A DNA stretch of 64,000 nt, taken from Massilia solisilvae. Lineage in GTDB: Bacteria; Pseudomonadota; Gammaproteobacteria; Burkholderiales; Burkholderiaceae_D. The translations under genes and the position numbers were made by a program. Location of the stretch: positions 496,001 through 560,000 of the forward strand of contig NZ_JANUGV010000002.1 of assembly GCF_024753215.1 (NCBI RefSeq), given 5' to 3'. Shown here one piece after another: positions 35,678-44,838 of the stretch (within the stretch, counting starts at the first letter, position 1; each line of letters begins with the position of its first letter). Below the pieces are notes generated by a model. That model was not told the DNA's origin and made no database searches. It worked only from the letters and a program-made list of their open reading frames with translations.

Positions 35678-38600
35678 GAACCCTGGTCCGCCTCCTTCTG
35701 CTGGCGCTGGCCGTTTTGCTCGGCGCGAGCGTGCATGCCGCGCCCGCGCCCACGCTGCGCTTCGAGCACCTGTCGGTCGACGACGGCCTGGTGCAGGAAA
35801 CGGTGCTCGCGATCGTGCAGGACGCCGATGGCTTCATGTGGTTCGGCACCCAGACCGGCCTGTCGCGTTTTGACGGCTACCGGATGACCAACTACCGCAA
35901 CGTGGTTGGCGACCCGCGCACGCTCGCCCACAACTATGTGCGCGCACTGTTCGTGGATCGCAAGGGCCAGCTGTGGATCGGCACCGACGGCGGCCTGGAT
36001 CGCTTCGAACCGGCGACCCAGACCTTCACCCATGTCGCGCCAAACGAGCCGGGACGGCAGGGCAACGCCAACCGCCGCATCATGAAGATCCTTGACGACG
36101 GCAAGGGCGGCATGTGGCTCGGCACCGGCGACGGCCTGCAGCACTTCGACCCGGCGACCGGCAAGTTCCGCACCTGGCACCGCGTGCCGGGCGACGCGTC
36201 CAGCCTGTCCGACGACCTGGTCAACGCGCTTGCGCTCGATGCCGGCGGGCGGCTGTGGGTCGGCACCGCGGCCGGGCTGGACAGCATGGCGCCGGGCGCC
36301 GCCAGCTTCGAACACTATCGCTCGCCGTTCGGCCGCGCCTACGAGACGATCCAGGCGCTGCTGCTGGACCGCGACCATGGCCTGTGGGTCGGCAGCGCCG
36401 GCGGCCTGGTGCGCTGGGCGCAGGCGCCGCGCGGCGAGCGCCACCTGTTCGGGCCGGCCGAAGGGCTCAAGCCGGGCGAGATCGACTCGCTGTACCGCGA
36501 CGAGGACGGCATGCTGTGGATCGGTTCGCGCGAACATGGCCTGTATCGCTGGCGCTGGCGCAGCTCCAGCTTTGCCCACTACCCGCATCTGGTCACCGAC
36601 CGCCACAGCCTGGCCGACGACCGCGTGCCCGCGCTGTACCGCGACCGTGTGGGCACGCTCTGGGTCGGCACCTGGTACGGCGGCGTGTCGCGCGTGGACC
36701 TGGGCAGTGGCGGTTTCGCGCGCATCCTGCGCGAGCCGGACGCCAGGGTGACCCCGGGCGACAACAAGGTGCGCGCGCTGGCGGCGGGGCCGGACGGCAA
36801 GCTCTGGATGGCCACCAACGATGGCATCAACCTGTACGACCCGTCGAGCGGCGTGACCACCCAGGTGTACCGGCACCAGCCGAACAACCGGAACAGCCTG
36901 ATCGACCAGGCGGGCAACGCGCTGGCGGTCGAAAAGAACGGCGTGTTGTGGATCGGCGCGAACACCGGCGTCACGCGCTTCGACCCGGCCACCGGTCGCT
37001 TCACCCGGCATGTGCTGGTGCCGGGCAATACCAATGCCAACACGGTGCGGTTCATGCGCACCGACCGCGAGGGCATCATCTGGATCTCGACGACCGGCGG
37101 CCTGCACCGGCTCGACCCGGCCAGCGGCAAGCTGACCACCTACCGGCGCGACCCGTCCGACCCGGCCACGCTGTCGGACAACACCGTGCGCCCGGTGCTG
37201 GAGGACAGCCGCGGCAGGTTCTGGGTCGGCTCGTTCGGCGGCCTGAGCCTGCTCGACCGCGCCACCGGCAAGTTCCGCCACTTCCGCCACGATGACGCCG
37301 ACCCGTCCACGCTCTCGCACGACGAAGTCCACTATCTGCTGGAAGACCGCAAGGGCAACCTGTGGGTCGGCACCGCGGTGGGGCTGAACCGCATGGTCGA
37401 GGGCAAGGACGGCAAGATCAGCTTCGTGCGCTACACGTCCAACGAAGGCCTGGCCAACGACGACGTGGCGGCCATGCTGGAAGATCAGGACGGCCGCATC
37501 TGGGCCAGCACCAGCATCGGCCTGTCGTGCCTGGACCCGGCCACCGGCGCCTGGCGCAATTACGGTGCGGCCGACGGCACGACGGACGGCGCCTACTTCG
37601 ACGGGTCCGCGCTGGCGATGCCCGACGGGACGCTGTACTTCGGCGGCTTCAACGGCATGACCGCGTTCAACCCGCGTGAGATCCACGACAACAGCGTCGC
37701 GCCGCGCGCCGTCATCACGGGCTTCCAGATATTCAACCAGCCGATCGCGCAGGTCCATCCGGGCCTGCTGTCCGGCCCGATCGAGCAGGCCAGGCGCATC
37801 ACGCTGTCGGCCGGCGAATCGATCTTCTCGCTCGAATTCTCGGCGCTGCACTTCGCCGCTCCGCAGCGCAACCGCTTCGCCTACAGGCTGGAGAACTTCG
37901 ACCAGGACTGGGTCAGCACCGATGCCGGCAAGCGCTATGCGACCTACACCAACCTGGACCCCGGCTACTACGTGTTCCGGGTGCGTGCCGCGAACAAGGA
38001 CGGGGTCTGGAGCGACACCCCGGCCTCCCTCGAAATCATCATCGAGCCGCCGTACTGGAAGACCTGGTGGTTCCGCGTCCTGGGCGTGATCCTGCTGGCG
38101 GGCGTCACCTACGGCATCATCCTCGCGCGCCTGTCGGGCCTGCGCCGCCAGAAGGAGCTGCTGGAACGCCAGGTCAGCGCGCGTACCGAGGAGATCGAAC
38201 TGCAGAACCGCCTGCTCGAACGCCAGACCGAGGAGCTGCGCGAGCAGGAACAGCAGGTGCGCCAGAATACCCACGAGCTGGCCCAGGCCAACCGCGCGCT
38301 GCACGAGAACGAGGAGCGGCTGCGGCTGGCCAAGCAGCGCGCCGAGGATGCGACGCGCCAGAAGTCCGAATTCCTGGCCAACATGAGCCACGAGATGCGC
38401 ACCCCGCTGGCCGGCGTGATCGGCATGCTCGGCTTTGCGCTGCGCGACGCCCAGCTCAAGGACGCCACGCGCGAGCAGATCGTGCGCGGGCAGGCCAACG
38501 CGCAGTCGCTGCTGTCGATCATCAACGACCTGCTCGACTTTTCCAAGATCGAGGCCGGCAAGCTCACCATCGAGAACATCGACTTCGCGCTCGACGCCAC

Positions 38601-39915
38601 CATCGAGAACGTGGTCAGCCTGTTCGAGGAGCAGGCCGCCGTGTGCGGCGTGGACTTTGCGATCGAGATGGCGCCTGGCCTGCCGCGCTTCGTGGTGGGC
38701 GACCCGACGCGGCTGCGCCAGGTGCTGGTCAACCTGGTCGGCAACGCCTTCAAGTTCACCAACGAGGGCATGGTCAGGCTGTGCGTCGAGCGCCGGCCGG
38801 AAGACCAGGTGGCCGACGCGCAGGGCCGCAACATGATCCGGTTCTCGGTGCAGGACACCGGCATCGGCATCGCCGCCGAAGCGCTGCCGCGCATCTTCCA
38901 GAAGTTCGAACAGGCCGACAGCACCACCACCCGCCGCTATGGCGGCACCGGACTGGGCCTGGCCATCTGCCGCCAGCTGGTGCAGCTGATGGGCGGCTGG
39001 ATCAGCGTCGAGAGCACCGAAGGGGAGGGCAGCACCTTCACCTTCGTGCTGCCGCTGGCCGACGGGGTGCGCCCGCCGCAGGAGCCGCGCGCCCCGCGCG
39101 TGCCGCACACGCACAAGCTCAGGGTGCTGTGCGCCGAAGACTTCCCGACCAACCAGATCATCATCCGCACCATGCTCGAGGAGCTGGGGCACGACGTCGA
39201 TATCGCCGAAAACGGGCGCCAGGCGCTGGATGCGTGCACGCGCAAGCGCTATGACCTGATCCTGATGGACGGCCGCATGCCCGAGATGGACGGCATCACG
39301 GCCGCGCGCCTGATCCGCGCCGGCGGCGAGCCGGGCAGCCCGGTGCTCGACCCGCAGGTGATGATCGTCGCGCTGACCGCCAACGCGAGCGAGGAAGACC
39401 GTTCGCGCTATCTTGCCAGCGGCATGGACGGCTTCCTGAGCAAGCCGATCGACGAGGACTCGCTGCACGCCAAGCTGACGCGCGCGATCGGCGTGCAGCT
39501 TGCGCGCGGGATCGCGCTCGACCCGCTGTCGCCGGCGGCAGCCAAGCCGCCCAGCACGGCGGAACTGGATGCCATGTTCGGCGTGTTCACCGGACCTGCG
39601 CCGCTGGCCGAGGCGGCCGGACACGGACCGAAGGGCGGCGGCGACCTGCGCGAGCGCGTGCGCGCCGCGTTTGCCGCCGATTTGCCGCGCCGCCGCGGCG
39701 AGCTGAACGAGGCGCTGGCGCGCCGCGACGGCGAAGCCTGCGCGCTCCTGCTGCACGGCCTGCGCGGCAGTGCCGCCTACCTGGGCGAGATCGCGCTCAA
39801 CCAGCTGTGCGCGGAACTGGAGGCGGCCGCCGACCACGGTGACTGGACGGCGCTGGACGCCGCCTTACCGCAGCTGGCCGACATGCTCGACGCGTTTGCC
39901 GGGGCATGCACGTGA
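35674..39915 (+). CDS. Hybrid sensor histidine kinase with beta-propeller sensor (two-component system protein)
   Basis: A 1413-residue one-protein signalling chain. Signal peptide; about 14 propeller repeats (pattern LWIGTDGGLDRF... ) forming two periplasmic propellers to about residue 680; a Y_Y_Y domain (FAYRLENFDQDWVS... YVFRVRAANKDGVW); one membrane helix near residue 800; a coiled coil; HisKA with His906 in NMSHEMRTPLAGVIG; HATPase_c (NAFKFTNEG; DTGIGIAAEALPRIF; GGTGLGLAICRQL); a receiver with Asp1199 in LILMDGRMPEMDG; and a C-terminal Hpt with His1361 in LLHGLRGSAAYLG. The last relay step (Hpt to a separate regulator) probably uses the next gene. It is coupled to the patatin by ATGA. 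Confidence 0.9.
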   Translation: MRTLVRLLLLALAVLLGASVHAAPAPTLRFEHLSVDDGLVQETVLAIVQDADGFMWFGTQTGLSRFDGYRMTNYRNVVGDPRTLAHNYVRALFVDRKGQLWIGTDGGLDRFEPATQTFTHVAPNEPGRQGNANRRIMKILDDGKGGMWLGTGDGLQHFDPATGKFRTWHRVPGDASSLSDDLVNALALDAGGRLWVGTAAGLDSMAPGAASFEHYRSPFGRAYETIQALLLDRDHGLWVGSAGGLVRWAQAPRGERHLFGPAEGLKPGEIDSLYRDEDGMLWIGSREHGLYRWRWRSSSFAHYPHLVTDRHSLADDRVPALYRDRVGTLWVGTWYGGVSRVDLGSGGFARILREPDARVTPGDNKVRALAAGPDGKLWMATNDGINLYDPSSGVTTQVYRHQPNNRNSLIDQAGNALAVEKNGVLWIGANTGVTRFDPATGRFTRHVLVPGNTNANTVRFMRTDREGIIWISTTGGLHRLDPASGKLTTYRRDPSDPATLSDNTVRPVLEDSRGRFWVGSFGGLSLLDRATGKFRHFRHDDADPSTLSHDEVHYLLEDRKGNLWVGTAVGLNRMVEGKDGKISFVRYTSNEGLANDDVAAMLEDQDGRIWASTSIGLSCLDPATGAWRNYGAADGTTDGAYFDGSALAMPDGTLYFGGFNGMTAFNPREIHDNSVAPRAVITGFQIFNQPIAQVHPGLLSGPIEQARRITLSAGESIFSLEFSALHFAAPQRNRFAYRLENFDQDWVSTDAGKRYATYTNLDPGYYVFRVRAANKDGVWSDTPASLEIIIEPPYWKTWWFRVLGVILLAGVTYGIILARLSGLRRQKELLERQVSARTEEIELQNRLLERQTEELREQEQQVRQNTHELAQANRALHENEERLRLAKQRAEDATRQKSEFLANMSHEMRTPLAGVIGMLGFALRDAQLKDATREQIVRGQANAQSLLSIINDLLDFSKIEAGKLTIENIDFALDATIENVVSLFEEQAAVCGVDFAIEMAPGLPRFVVGDPTRLRQVLVNLVGNAFKFTNEGMVRLCVERRPEDQVADAQGRNMIRFSVQDTGIGIAAEALPRIFQKFEQADSTTTRRYGGTGLGLAICRQLVQLMGGWISVESTEGEGSTFTFVLPLADGVRPPQEPRAPRVPHTHKLRVLCAEDFPTNQIIIRTMLEELGHDVDIAENGRQALDACTRKRYDLILMDGRMPEMDGITAARLIRAGGEPGSPVLDPQVMIVALTANASEEDRSRYLASGMDGFLSKPIDEDSLHAKLTRAIGVQLARGIALDPLSPAAAKPPSTAELDAMFGVFTGPAPLAEAAGHGPKGGGDLRERVRAAFAADLPRRRGELNEALARRDGEACALLLHGLRGSAAYLGEIALNQLCAELEAAADHGDWTALDAALPQLADMLDAFAGACT

Positions 39916-39975
39916 GGTGCCCGGCTGCGGTGGGGCCAGCCGGTATAATGGTGTGACAGAAAGCGGGAGACGCGC

Positions 39976-40698
39976 ATGAGCGATCGGATGAAGGTCTTGG
40001 TGGTGGACGACGACGTCGTGTCGCGCATGGTGCTCATGCACCTGGTCGACACCAGCGGACATTTCGAGGTCCACGAAGCCGAGGACGGCGAGGACGCCTG
40101 GCGCCAGCTCGAACGCGGTCTGCGGCCCGCGATCACCTTCTGCGACCTGCGCATGCCGCACCTGTCGGGCATGGAACTGCTGGCACGCGTGAAGGCCGAT
40201 CCGCAGCTTGCGCACATGCCTTTCGTGCTGGCCTCCGCCGCCAGCGAGCGCAGCGTCGCCGACCAGGCCAGCGACATGGGCGCCAACGCCTACCTGGTCA
40301 AGCCGTTCCAGGTGGAAGAAGTGCGCGCATTGCTGGCCGGCCTGCAGGAACCGGCCGACGGCGGCGATGAGCCGGCTGCGCAAACCGTGCGCCGGCTTGG
40401 CATCGACGCCAACCGGTTGCTGCTCTATCTGGGCGGCCTGCACAAGCAGCTGGTGGCCGCCAGCCCCTTGATCGAGCAGCTGCTCGCTTGCGGCGAAACC
40501 GCGGAAGCGCGCGCGCAACTGGCGCGCCTGCGCGAAGGCTGCAGCACGCTCGGGCTGCTGGGGGCCGCCGCCGCGTTCGAGGCACTCGAAGCGCAGGACG
40601 CCCCGCTGTTGCCATGCGAAGTCGAGCCCGCGCTGGACAAGGCCCGCCAGAGCGCGCTGCGCCAGAGCGAGCTGGCGCGCGCGCTGGCCGCCTCGTGA
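39976..40698 (+). CDS. Response regulator with degenerate Hpt-like C-terminal domain
   Basis: A 240-residue protein. Residues 1-125 are a receiver: acidic pocket VVDDDVV, phospho-acceptor Asp57 in ITFCDLRMPHLSG, SAA and LVKPFQ. After a linker, residues 137-225 form a helical domain laid out like Hpt, but where Hpt has HxLKG this one has ARLREG (Arg184 at the His position). It therefore cannot take a phosphate there. No DNA-binding or enzymatic output domain. It starts 60 bases after the hybrid kinase and should take its phosphate from that protein's Hpt. Confidence 0.8.
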   Translation: MSDRMKVLVVDDDVVSRMVLMHLVDTSGHFEVHEAEDGEDAWRQLERGLRPAITFCDLRMPHLSGMELLARVKADPQLAHMPFVLASAASERSVADQASDMGANAYLVKPFQVEEVRALLAGLQEPADGGDEPAAQTVRRLGIDANRLLLYLGGLHKQLVAASPLIEQLLACGETAEARAQLARLREGCSTLGLLGAAAAFEALEAQDAPLLPCEVEPALDKARQSALRQSELARALAAS

Positions 40699-40742
40699 TT
40701 CGTCGCACGGGTAGCAATTGCCCACTCGGCACCCGCTGATCG

Positions 40743-40851
40743 GTAGGGTGGGCAGCTTGCCTGCCCACGCGTTCAAACGCTCTGCCCAGACCTGCGCACC
40801 AGGCCAATCAAGCGGAGGTTGAACGCGTGGGCGGAAATCCGCCCACCCTAC
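40743..40851. repeat. Palindromic intergenic repeat, family 1, copy d
   Basis: The most regular copy: GTAGGGTGGGC at the left, GCCCACCCTAC at the right, with ACGCGTTCAA and TTGAACGCGT as second arms and inner hairpins. Lies between the response regulator and the CoA ligase genes. Confidence 0.88.
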
Positions 40852-40943
40852 AGCCCCCCCACACAAATCCCCCTTGCTGAGCCGATTGTTTAGATTTAAA
40901 GTATCTTCCGGGTTCTCGGCCGATACTTTTTCACGGGGCGTCC

Positions 40944-42578
40944 ATGACACGCTTGACCGCTGCAGACTTGAGTCCCTCCGCCTACGTGGACGGCTTTGCC
41001 CGCGCCAACCTGCCGCCGTTTGACGAGTGGCCCGAATTCCTGTTCGACCTGCCCGGCCTGCAGTACCCCGAACGCCTGAACTGCGTGGCCGAACTGGTCG
41101 ATGCCGCCATCGCCAAAGGGTGGGGCGAGCGCACCGCGCTGGTGGGCGCCAACGAGCGCTGGACCTATCGCGACCTGGTTGACCGCATCGACCGCATCGC
41201 CCACGTCCTGCGGCGCGACCTCAAGCTCGTCACCGGCAACCGCGTCCTGCTGCGCGGCGCCAACTGCCCGATGATGGCCGCCTGCATCCTGGCCGTGCAG
41301 AAGGCCGGCCTGATCGCCGTGCCGACCATGCCGCTGCTGCGCGCCGCCGAGCTGGGCAAGATCATCGACAAGGCCAGGGTAGACGCGGTCCTGTGCGCCA
41401 CCGCCTTGCGCGCCGAACTGGACGCCCTGGACCAATGCCCGCCGGTGCTGCTGTTCGGCGACCAGACCGATGCGCAAGGGCTGGATGCGCTGATGCGGCC
41501 GCACGGCGAGCCGTTCGATGCGGTCGACACCTCGGCCGACGACGTTTGCCTGATCAGCTTCACCTCTGGCACCACCGGCGTGCCCAAGGGGACCATGCAC
41601 TTCCACCGCGACGTGCTGGCCATTTGCGACTGCTTTCCGCCGCACGTGCTGCGCTCGCAAGTGGATGACGTTTTCATCGGCACGCCGCCGCTCGCGTTCA
41701 CGTTTGGCCTGGGCGGGCTGCTGCTGTTCCCGCTGCGCGTGGGGGCGAGCGCGATCCTGCTGGAAAAGCTCACGCCCGAATCCCTGCTGGCGGCAATCGA
41801 GCAGCACCGCGCCACCGTGTGCTTCACCGCGCCCACCTTCTACCGCCAGATGGCGCCGCTGGCCGCGCGCCATGACCTGACCAGCCTGACGCGCACCGTG
41901 TCGGCCGGCGAGGCGCTTCCCTTGGCCACCCGCGATGCCTGGCGCGAGGCGAGCGGCCTGGACATGATCGACGGGATCGGCGCCACCGAGATCCTCCACA
42001 TCTTCATCTCGGCGGCGGGCGCGGACATTCGGCCCGGCGCGACCGGCAAGCCGGTGCCCGGCTACCAGGCCTGCATCCTGGACAAGGACGGCAAGCGCGT
42101 GGGCCCCGGCGTGATCGGGCGCCTGGCGATCAAGGGGCCAACCGGCTGCCGCTACCTGGCCGACCCGCGCCAGCGCGAGTACGTGCGCGACGGCTGGAAC
42201 CTGACCGGCGACGCCTACGAGATGGACGCCGACGGCTACTTCTACTACCGCTCGCGCACCGACGACATGATCATCTCGGCCGGCTACAACATCGCCGGCC
42301 CCGAGGTCGAAGAAGCGCTGCTGCGCCATCCCGCGGTGGCCGAATGCGGCGTGATCGGCCGCCCCGACGAGGAACGCGGACAGCTGGTCGAGGCGCATGT
42401 GGTGCTCAAGGCCGGGTTCGAGCCGTCCGACGCGCTGGTGTGCGGCCTGCAGGACTTCGTCAAACAGCAGATCGCGCCCTACAAGTACCCGCGTTCTGTA
42501 AAATTCAGGGATACGCTGCCGCGCACCGAGACCGGCAAGCTGCAGCGTTTCAAACTACGGGCTGAGGCACTCGAGTGA
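40944..42578 (+). CDS. Benzoate/2-aminobenzoate-type CoA ligase
   Basis: A 544-residue adenylate-forming acyl-CoA synthetase. ATP loop SFTSGTTGVPKGTMH (about residue 197), LAFTFGLGGLLLFPL, adenine site DGIGATEILHIF, WNLTGDAYEMDADGY, hinge RTDDMIISAGYNIAGPEVEEAL and catalytic Lys in RTETGKLQRFKLR. The GIGATE...HIFIS stretch and overall length match benzoate-CoA and 2-aminobenzoate-CoA ligases. Its MarR neighbour, six bases downstream, supports aromatic-acid catabolism. Substrate inferred from family only. Confidence 0.82.
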   Translation: MTRLTAADLSPSAYVDGFARANLPPFDEWPEFLFDLPGLQYPERLNCVAELVDAAIAKGWGERTALVGANERWTYRDLVDRIDRIAHVLRRDLKLVTGNRVLLRGANCPMMAACILAVQKAGLIAVPTMPLLRAAELGKIIDKARVDAVLCATALRAELDALDQCPPVLLFGDQTDAQGLDALMRPHGEPFDAVDTSADDVCLISFTSGTTGVPKGTMHFHRDVLAICDCFPPHVLRSQVDDVFIGTPPLAFTFGLGGLLLFPLRVGASAILLEKLTPESLLAAIEQHRATVCFTAPTFYRQMAPLAARHDLTSLTRTVSAGEALPLATRDAWREASGLDMIDGIGATEILHIFISAAGADIRPGATGKPVPGYQACILDKDGKRVGPGVIGRLAIKGPTGCRYLADPRQREYVRDGWNLTGDAYEMDADGYFYYRSRTDDMIISAGYNIAGPEVEEALLRHPAVAECGVIGRPDEERGQLVEAHVVLKAGFEPSDALVCGLQDFVKQQIAPYKYPRSVKFRDTLPRTETGKLQRFKLRAEALE

Positions 42579-42584
42579 GGCGAG

Positions 42585-43091
42585 ATGGCGGACGACGAAC
42601 GGGATGACGATGACGGCGCACTGGACCTGGCCAGCCGCCTCACCCATGAACACCACCAGTCGCTCAAACTGTGGCTGCGCATGCTGTCCTGTACCGTGCG
42701 CATCGAGAACGAGATCCGCAGCCGGCTGCGCGCCAGCTTCGGCATCACCCTGCCGCGCTTTGACCTGATGGCGCAGCTCGAACGCCACCCCGACGGGCTG
42801 CGCATGGGCGAGCTTTCCAAGCGCATGATGGTCACCGGCGGCAACGTCACCGGCATCACCGACCAGCTGGAGCAGGAAAAGCTGGTCGTGCGCGTGCCCG
42901 ATCCGAGGGACCGGCGCGCCTACGCGGTCAGGCTCACCGAAGAAGGCCGCCGCGCGTTCGGCGAGATGGCCGCGGTGCACGAGCGCTGGATCGAGGAACT
43001 GCTGGAGGGCGTGCCGGGCGACGACAAGGCCCGGCTGATCGAGCTGCTGTCGCAGATGAAGCGCCAGCTTGACGCCAACGACAGGAACTGA
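42585..43091 (+). CDS. MarR family transcriptional regulator
   Basis: A 168-residue winged-helix regulator. DNA-binding segment GELSKRMMVTGGNVTGITDQLEQEKLV followed by the wing RVPDPRDRRAYAVRLTEEGR. Six bases after the ligase stop, same operon; in related aromatic-degradation loci MarR proteins of this kind are repressors released by the aryl-CoA made by the ligase. That role is inference here. Confidence 0.85.
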   Translation: MADDERDDDDGALDLASRLTHEHHQSLKLWLRMLSCTVRIENEIRSRLRASFGITLPRFDLMAQLERHPDGLRMGELSKRMMVTGGNVTGITDQLEQEKLVVRVPDPRDRRAYAVRLTEEGRRAFGEMAAVHERWIEELLEGVPGDDKARLIELLSQMKRQLDANDRN

Positions 43092-43164
43092 GCGCGGCCG
43101 GCAAATGTGTGGCTGGCTCTTCGGAGTTAGCGCATACTGGGCCATTTTCCCGACTCTCTCGTTT

Positions 43165-43941
43165 ATGATCCCTGTCCAGCCAGACGTCCCGCCAGAACAC
43201 CGCGCCTGCGGCAAATGCAAGACCGCGCAGCCACTCGACTTCGAGTTCGCGTTTGCTTACCAGCCCATCGTCGACGTCAAGGCGCGCACGATCTTCGCGC
43301 ACGAGGCCCTGGTGCGCGGCCCGAACGGCGAGGGCGCGTGGTCGGTGCTGTCGCGCGTCACGGACGAAAACCGCTACCAGTTCGACCAGGCCTGCCGCGT
43401 GCAGGCGATCAAGGGCGCGGCGGAGCTGGGCATCCGCGAGCACTTGTCGATCAACTTCCTGCCCAATGCCGTGTACCAGCCGGCCGCCTGCATCCAGAGC
43501 ACTTTCGCGGCGGCCCGCGAGTACGGCTTCCCGATCGAGCGCATCATCTTCGAGGTGACCGAAGGTGAAAAGGTGCAGGACCGGCCGCACCTGGTGAACA
43601 TCTTCCGCGAATACCACCGCTTCGGCTTTTGCACCGCCATCGACGACTTCGGCGCGGGCTATGCGGGGCTTGATTTGCTGTCCGAGTACCAGCCCGACAT
43701 CATCAAGCTGGACATGGGGCTGGTGCGCGGCATCGACACCAGCAAGGCGAAGCAGGCGATCGTCAAGGGCGTGCTGGCGATCTGCAGCGAGCTCGATATC
43801 CGCGTGCTCGCCGAGGGCATCGAGACCCGTGCGGAGCGCGACTTCCTGTCCGATGCGGGCGTGAGCCTGATGCAGGGCTACCTGTTCGGCAAACCGGCTT
43901 TCCGTGCCGCGGGCGTGGTCGATCCGGCGGCGTGGGATTGA
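43165..43941 (+). CDS. EAL domain cyclic-di-GMP phosphodiesterase
   Basis: A 258-residue stand-alone EAL protein. The metal and catalytic residues are all present: HEALVRG (EAL), Asn in INFLPNA, Glu in FEVTEGE, the DD pair in AIDDFGAGYAGLDLL, Lys in IIKLDMGL, Glu in LAEGIET and Gln in LMQGYLFGKP. It should therefore hydrolyse c-di-GMP. No sensor or GGDEF domain; an N-terminal CGKCK pair may bind metal. ATG at 43165 chosen on homology grounds; an upstream in-frame ATG at 43105 is possible and neither has a good ribosome site. Confidence 0.85.
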   Translation: MIPVQPDVPPEHRACGKCKTAQPLDFEFAFAYQPIVDVKARTIFAHEALVRGPNGEGAWSVLSRVTDENRYQFDQACRVQAIKGAAELGIREHLSINFLPNAVYQPAACIQSTFAAAREYGFPIERIIFEVTEGEKVQDRPHLVNIFREYHRFGFCTAIDDFGAGYAGLDLLSEYQPDIIKLDMGLVRGIDTSKAKQAIVKGVLAICSELDIRVLAEGIETRAERDFLSDAGVSLMQGYLFGKPAFRAAGVVDPAAWD

Positions 43942-43961
43942 TTGCGGCCTGAACACCAGTC

Positions 43962-44804
43962 ATGCTCGCCGCCTTCGACACCTTCCTGATGGATGACCGG
44001 CCGCGCCAGATGGGCAGCCTGCGGCGCGCCGCCATCGAGTTTTTATACTTCGGGATCAAGGAAGCGCGTTCGTGCCTGTTCGTGGCCTTGTTTTTCGCGG
44101 CGGTGCTGCTGGTGCCGTGCGGCGGCGTCGCAGGCATCCCGCGCTACGACCTGCTGCTGGTGGTAGCCATCGCCATCCAGGTGTGGATGGTGCGCGCCGG
44201 CCTTGAAACGATGGACGAACTGAAGGCCGTGTGCCTGTTCCACGTGGTCGGCTTCGCGCTCGAAGCTTTCAAGGTCTCCGGCGGCATCAAGTCCTGGAGC
44301 TACCCCGACTTCGCCTACACCAAGGTGCTGGGCGTGCCCTTGTTCGCAGGCTTCATGTACGCGGCCATCGGCAGCTACATCGTGCAGGCCTGGCGGCTGT
44401 TCGACCTGCGCGTGCGCCACCATCCGCCATACTGGATGGCGGCGGTCATCGCGATCCTCATCTACGCGAACTTCTTCACCCACCACTATATCGGTGACTA
44501 TCGCTGGTACCTGGCCGCCTGCGTGCTCGGGCTGTATTCGCGCACCACGGTGATTTTCCGGCCGCTCGACCGAGACCGCCAGATGCCGTTGATGCTGGCG
44601 TTCGTGCTCATCGGCTTTTTCATCTGGCTGGCCGAGAACATCGGCACCTTCTGGGGCGTGTGGCGCTACCCCAACCAGATGGGCGCGTGGTCGATTGTCC
44701 ACCTGAGCAAATGGAGCTCGTGGTCGCTGCTGGTCATCATGACCTTCACGATGGTCGCGAGCCTCAAGCACATCAAGGCGAAGATCCACATTCCCGCCGA
44801 TTAA
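43962..44804 (+). CDS. DUF817 membrane protein
   Basis: A 280-residue integral membrane protein with about eight helices and the DUF817 landmarks: FGIKEARSCLFVALFF, FHVVGFALEAFKVSGGIKSW, SYPDFAYTKVLGVPLFAGFMY and WSIVHLSKWSSWSLLVIM. Function unknown. It starts 20 bases after the EAL gene and is probably cotranscribed. It converges on the copper receptor gene. Confidence 0.85.
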   Translation: MLAAFDTFLMDDRPRQMGSLRRAAIEFLYFGIKEARSCLFVALFFAAVLLVPCGGVAGIPRYDLLLVVAIAIQVWMVRAGLETMDELKAVCLFHVVGFALEAFKVSGGIKSWSYPDFAYTKVLGVPLFAGFMYAAIGSYIVQAWRLFDLRVRHHPPYWMAAVIAILIYANFFTHHYIGDYRWYLAACVLGLYSRTTVIFRPLDRDRQMPLMLAFVLIGFFIWLAENIGTFWGVWRYPNQMGAWSIVHLSKWSSWSLLVIMTFTMVASLKHIKAKIHIPAD

Positions 44805-44838
44805 CCGGGCCGGCGGCTGCCAGCCCGGCACAAGCGCG

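Noticed and set aside
35596..39837. A 1413-codon minus-strand open frame opposite the hybrid kinase
   Set aside because: The plus strand carries unmistakable kinase, receiver and propeller motifs; the antisense frame is an artefact of high GC and regular repeats.
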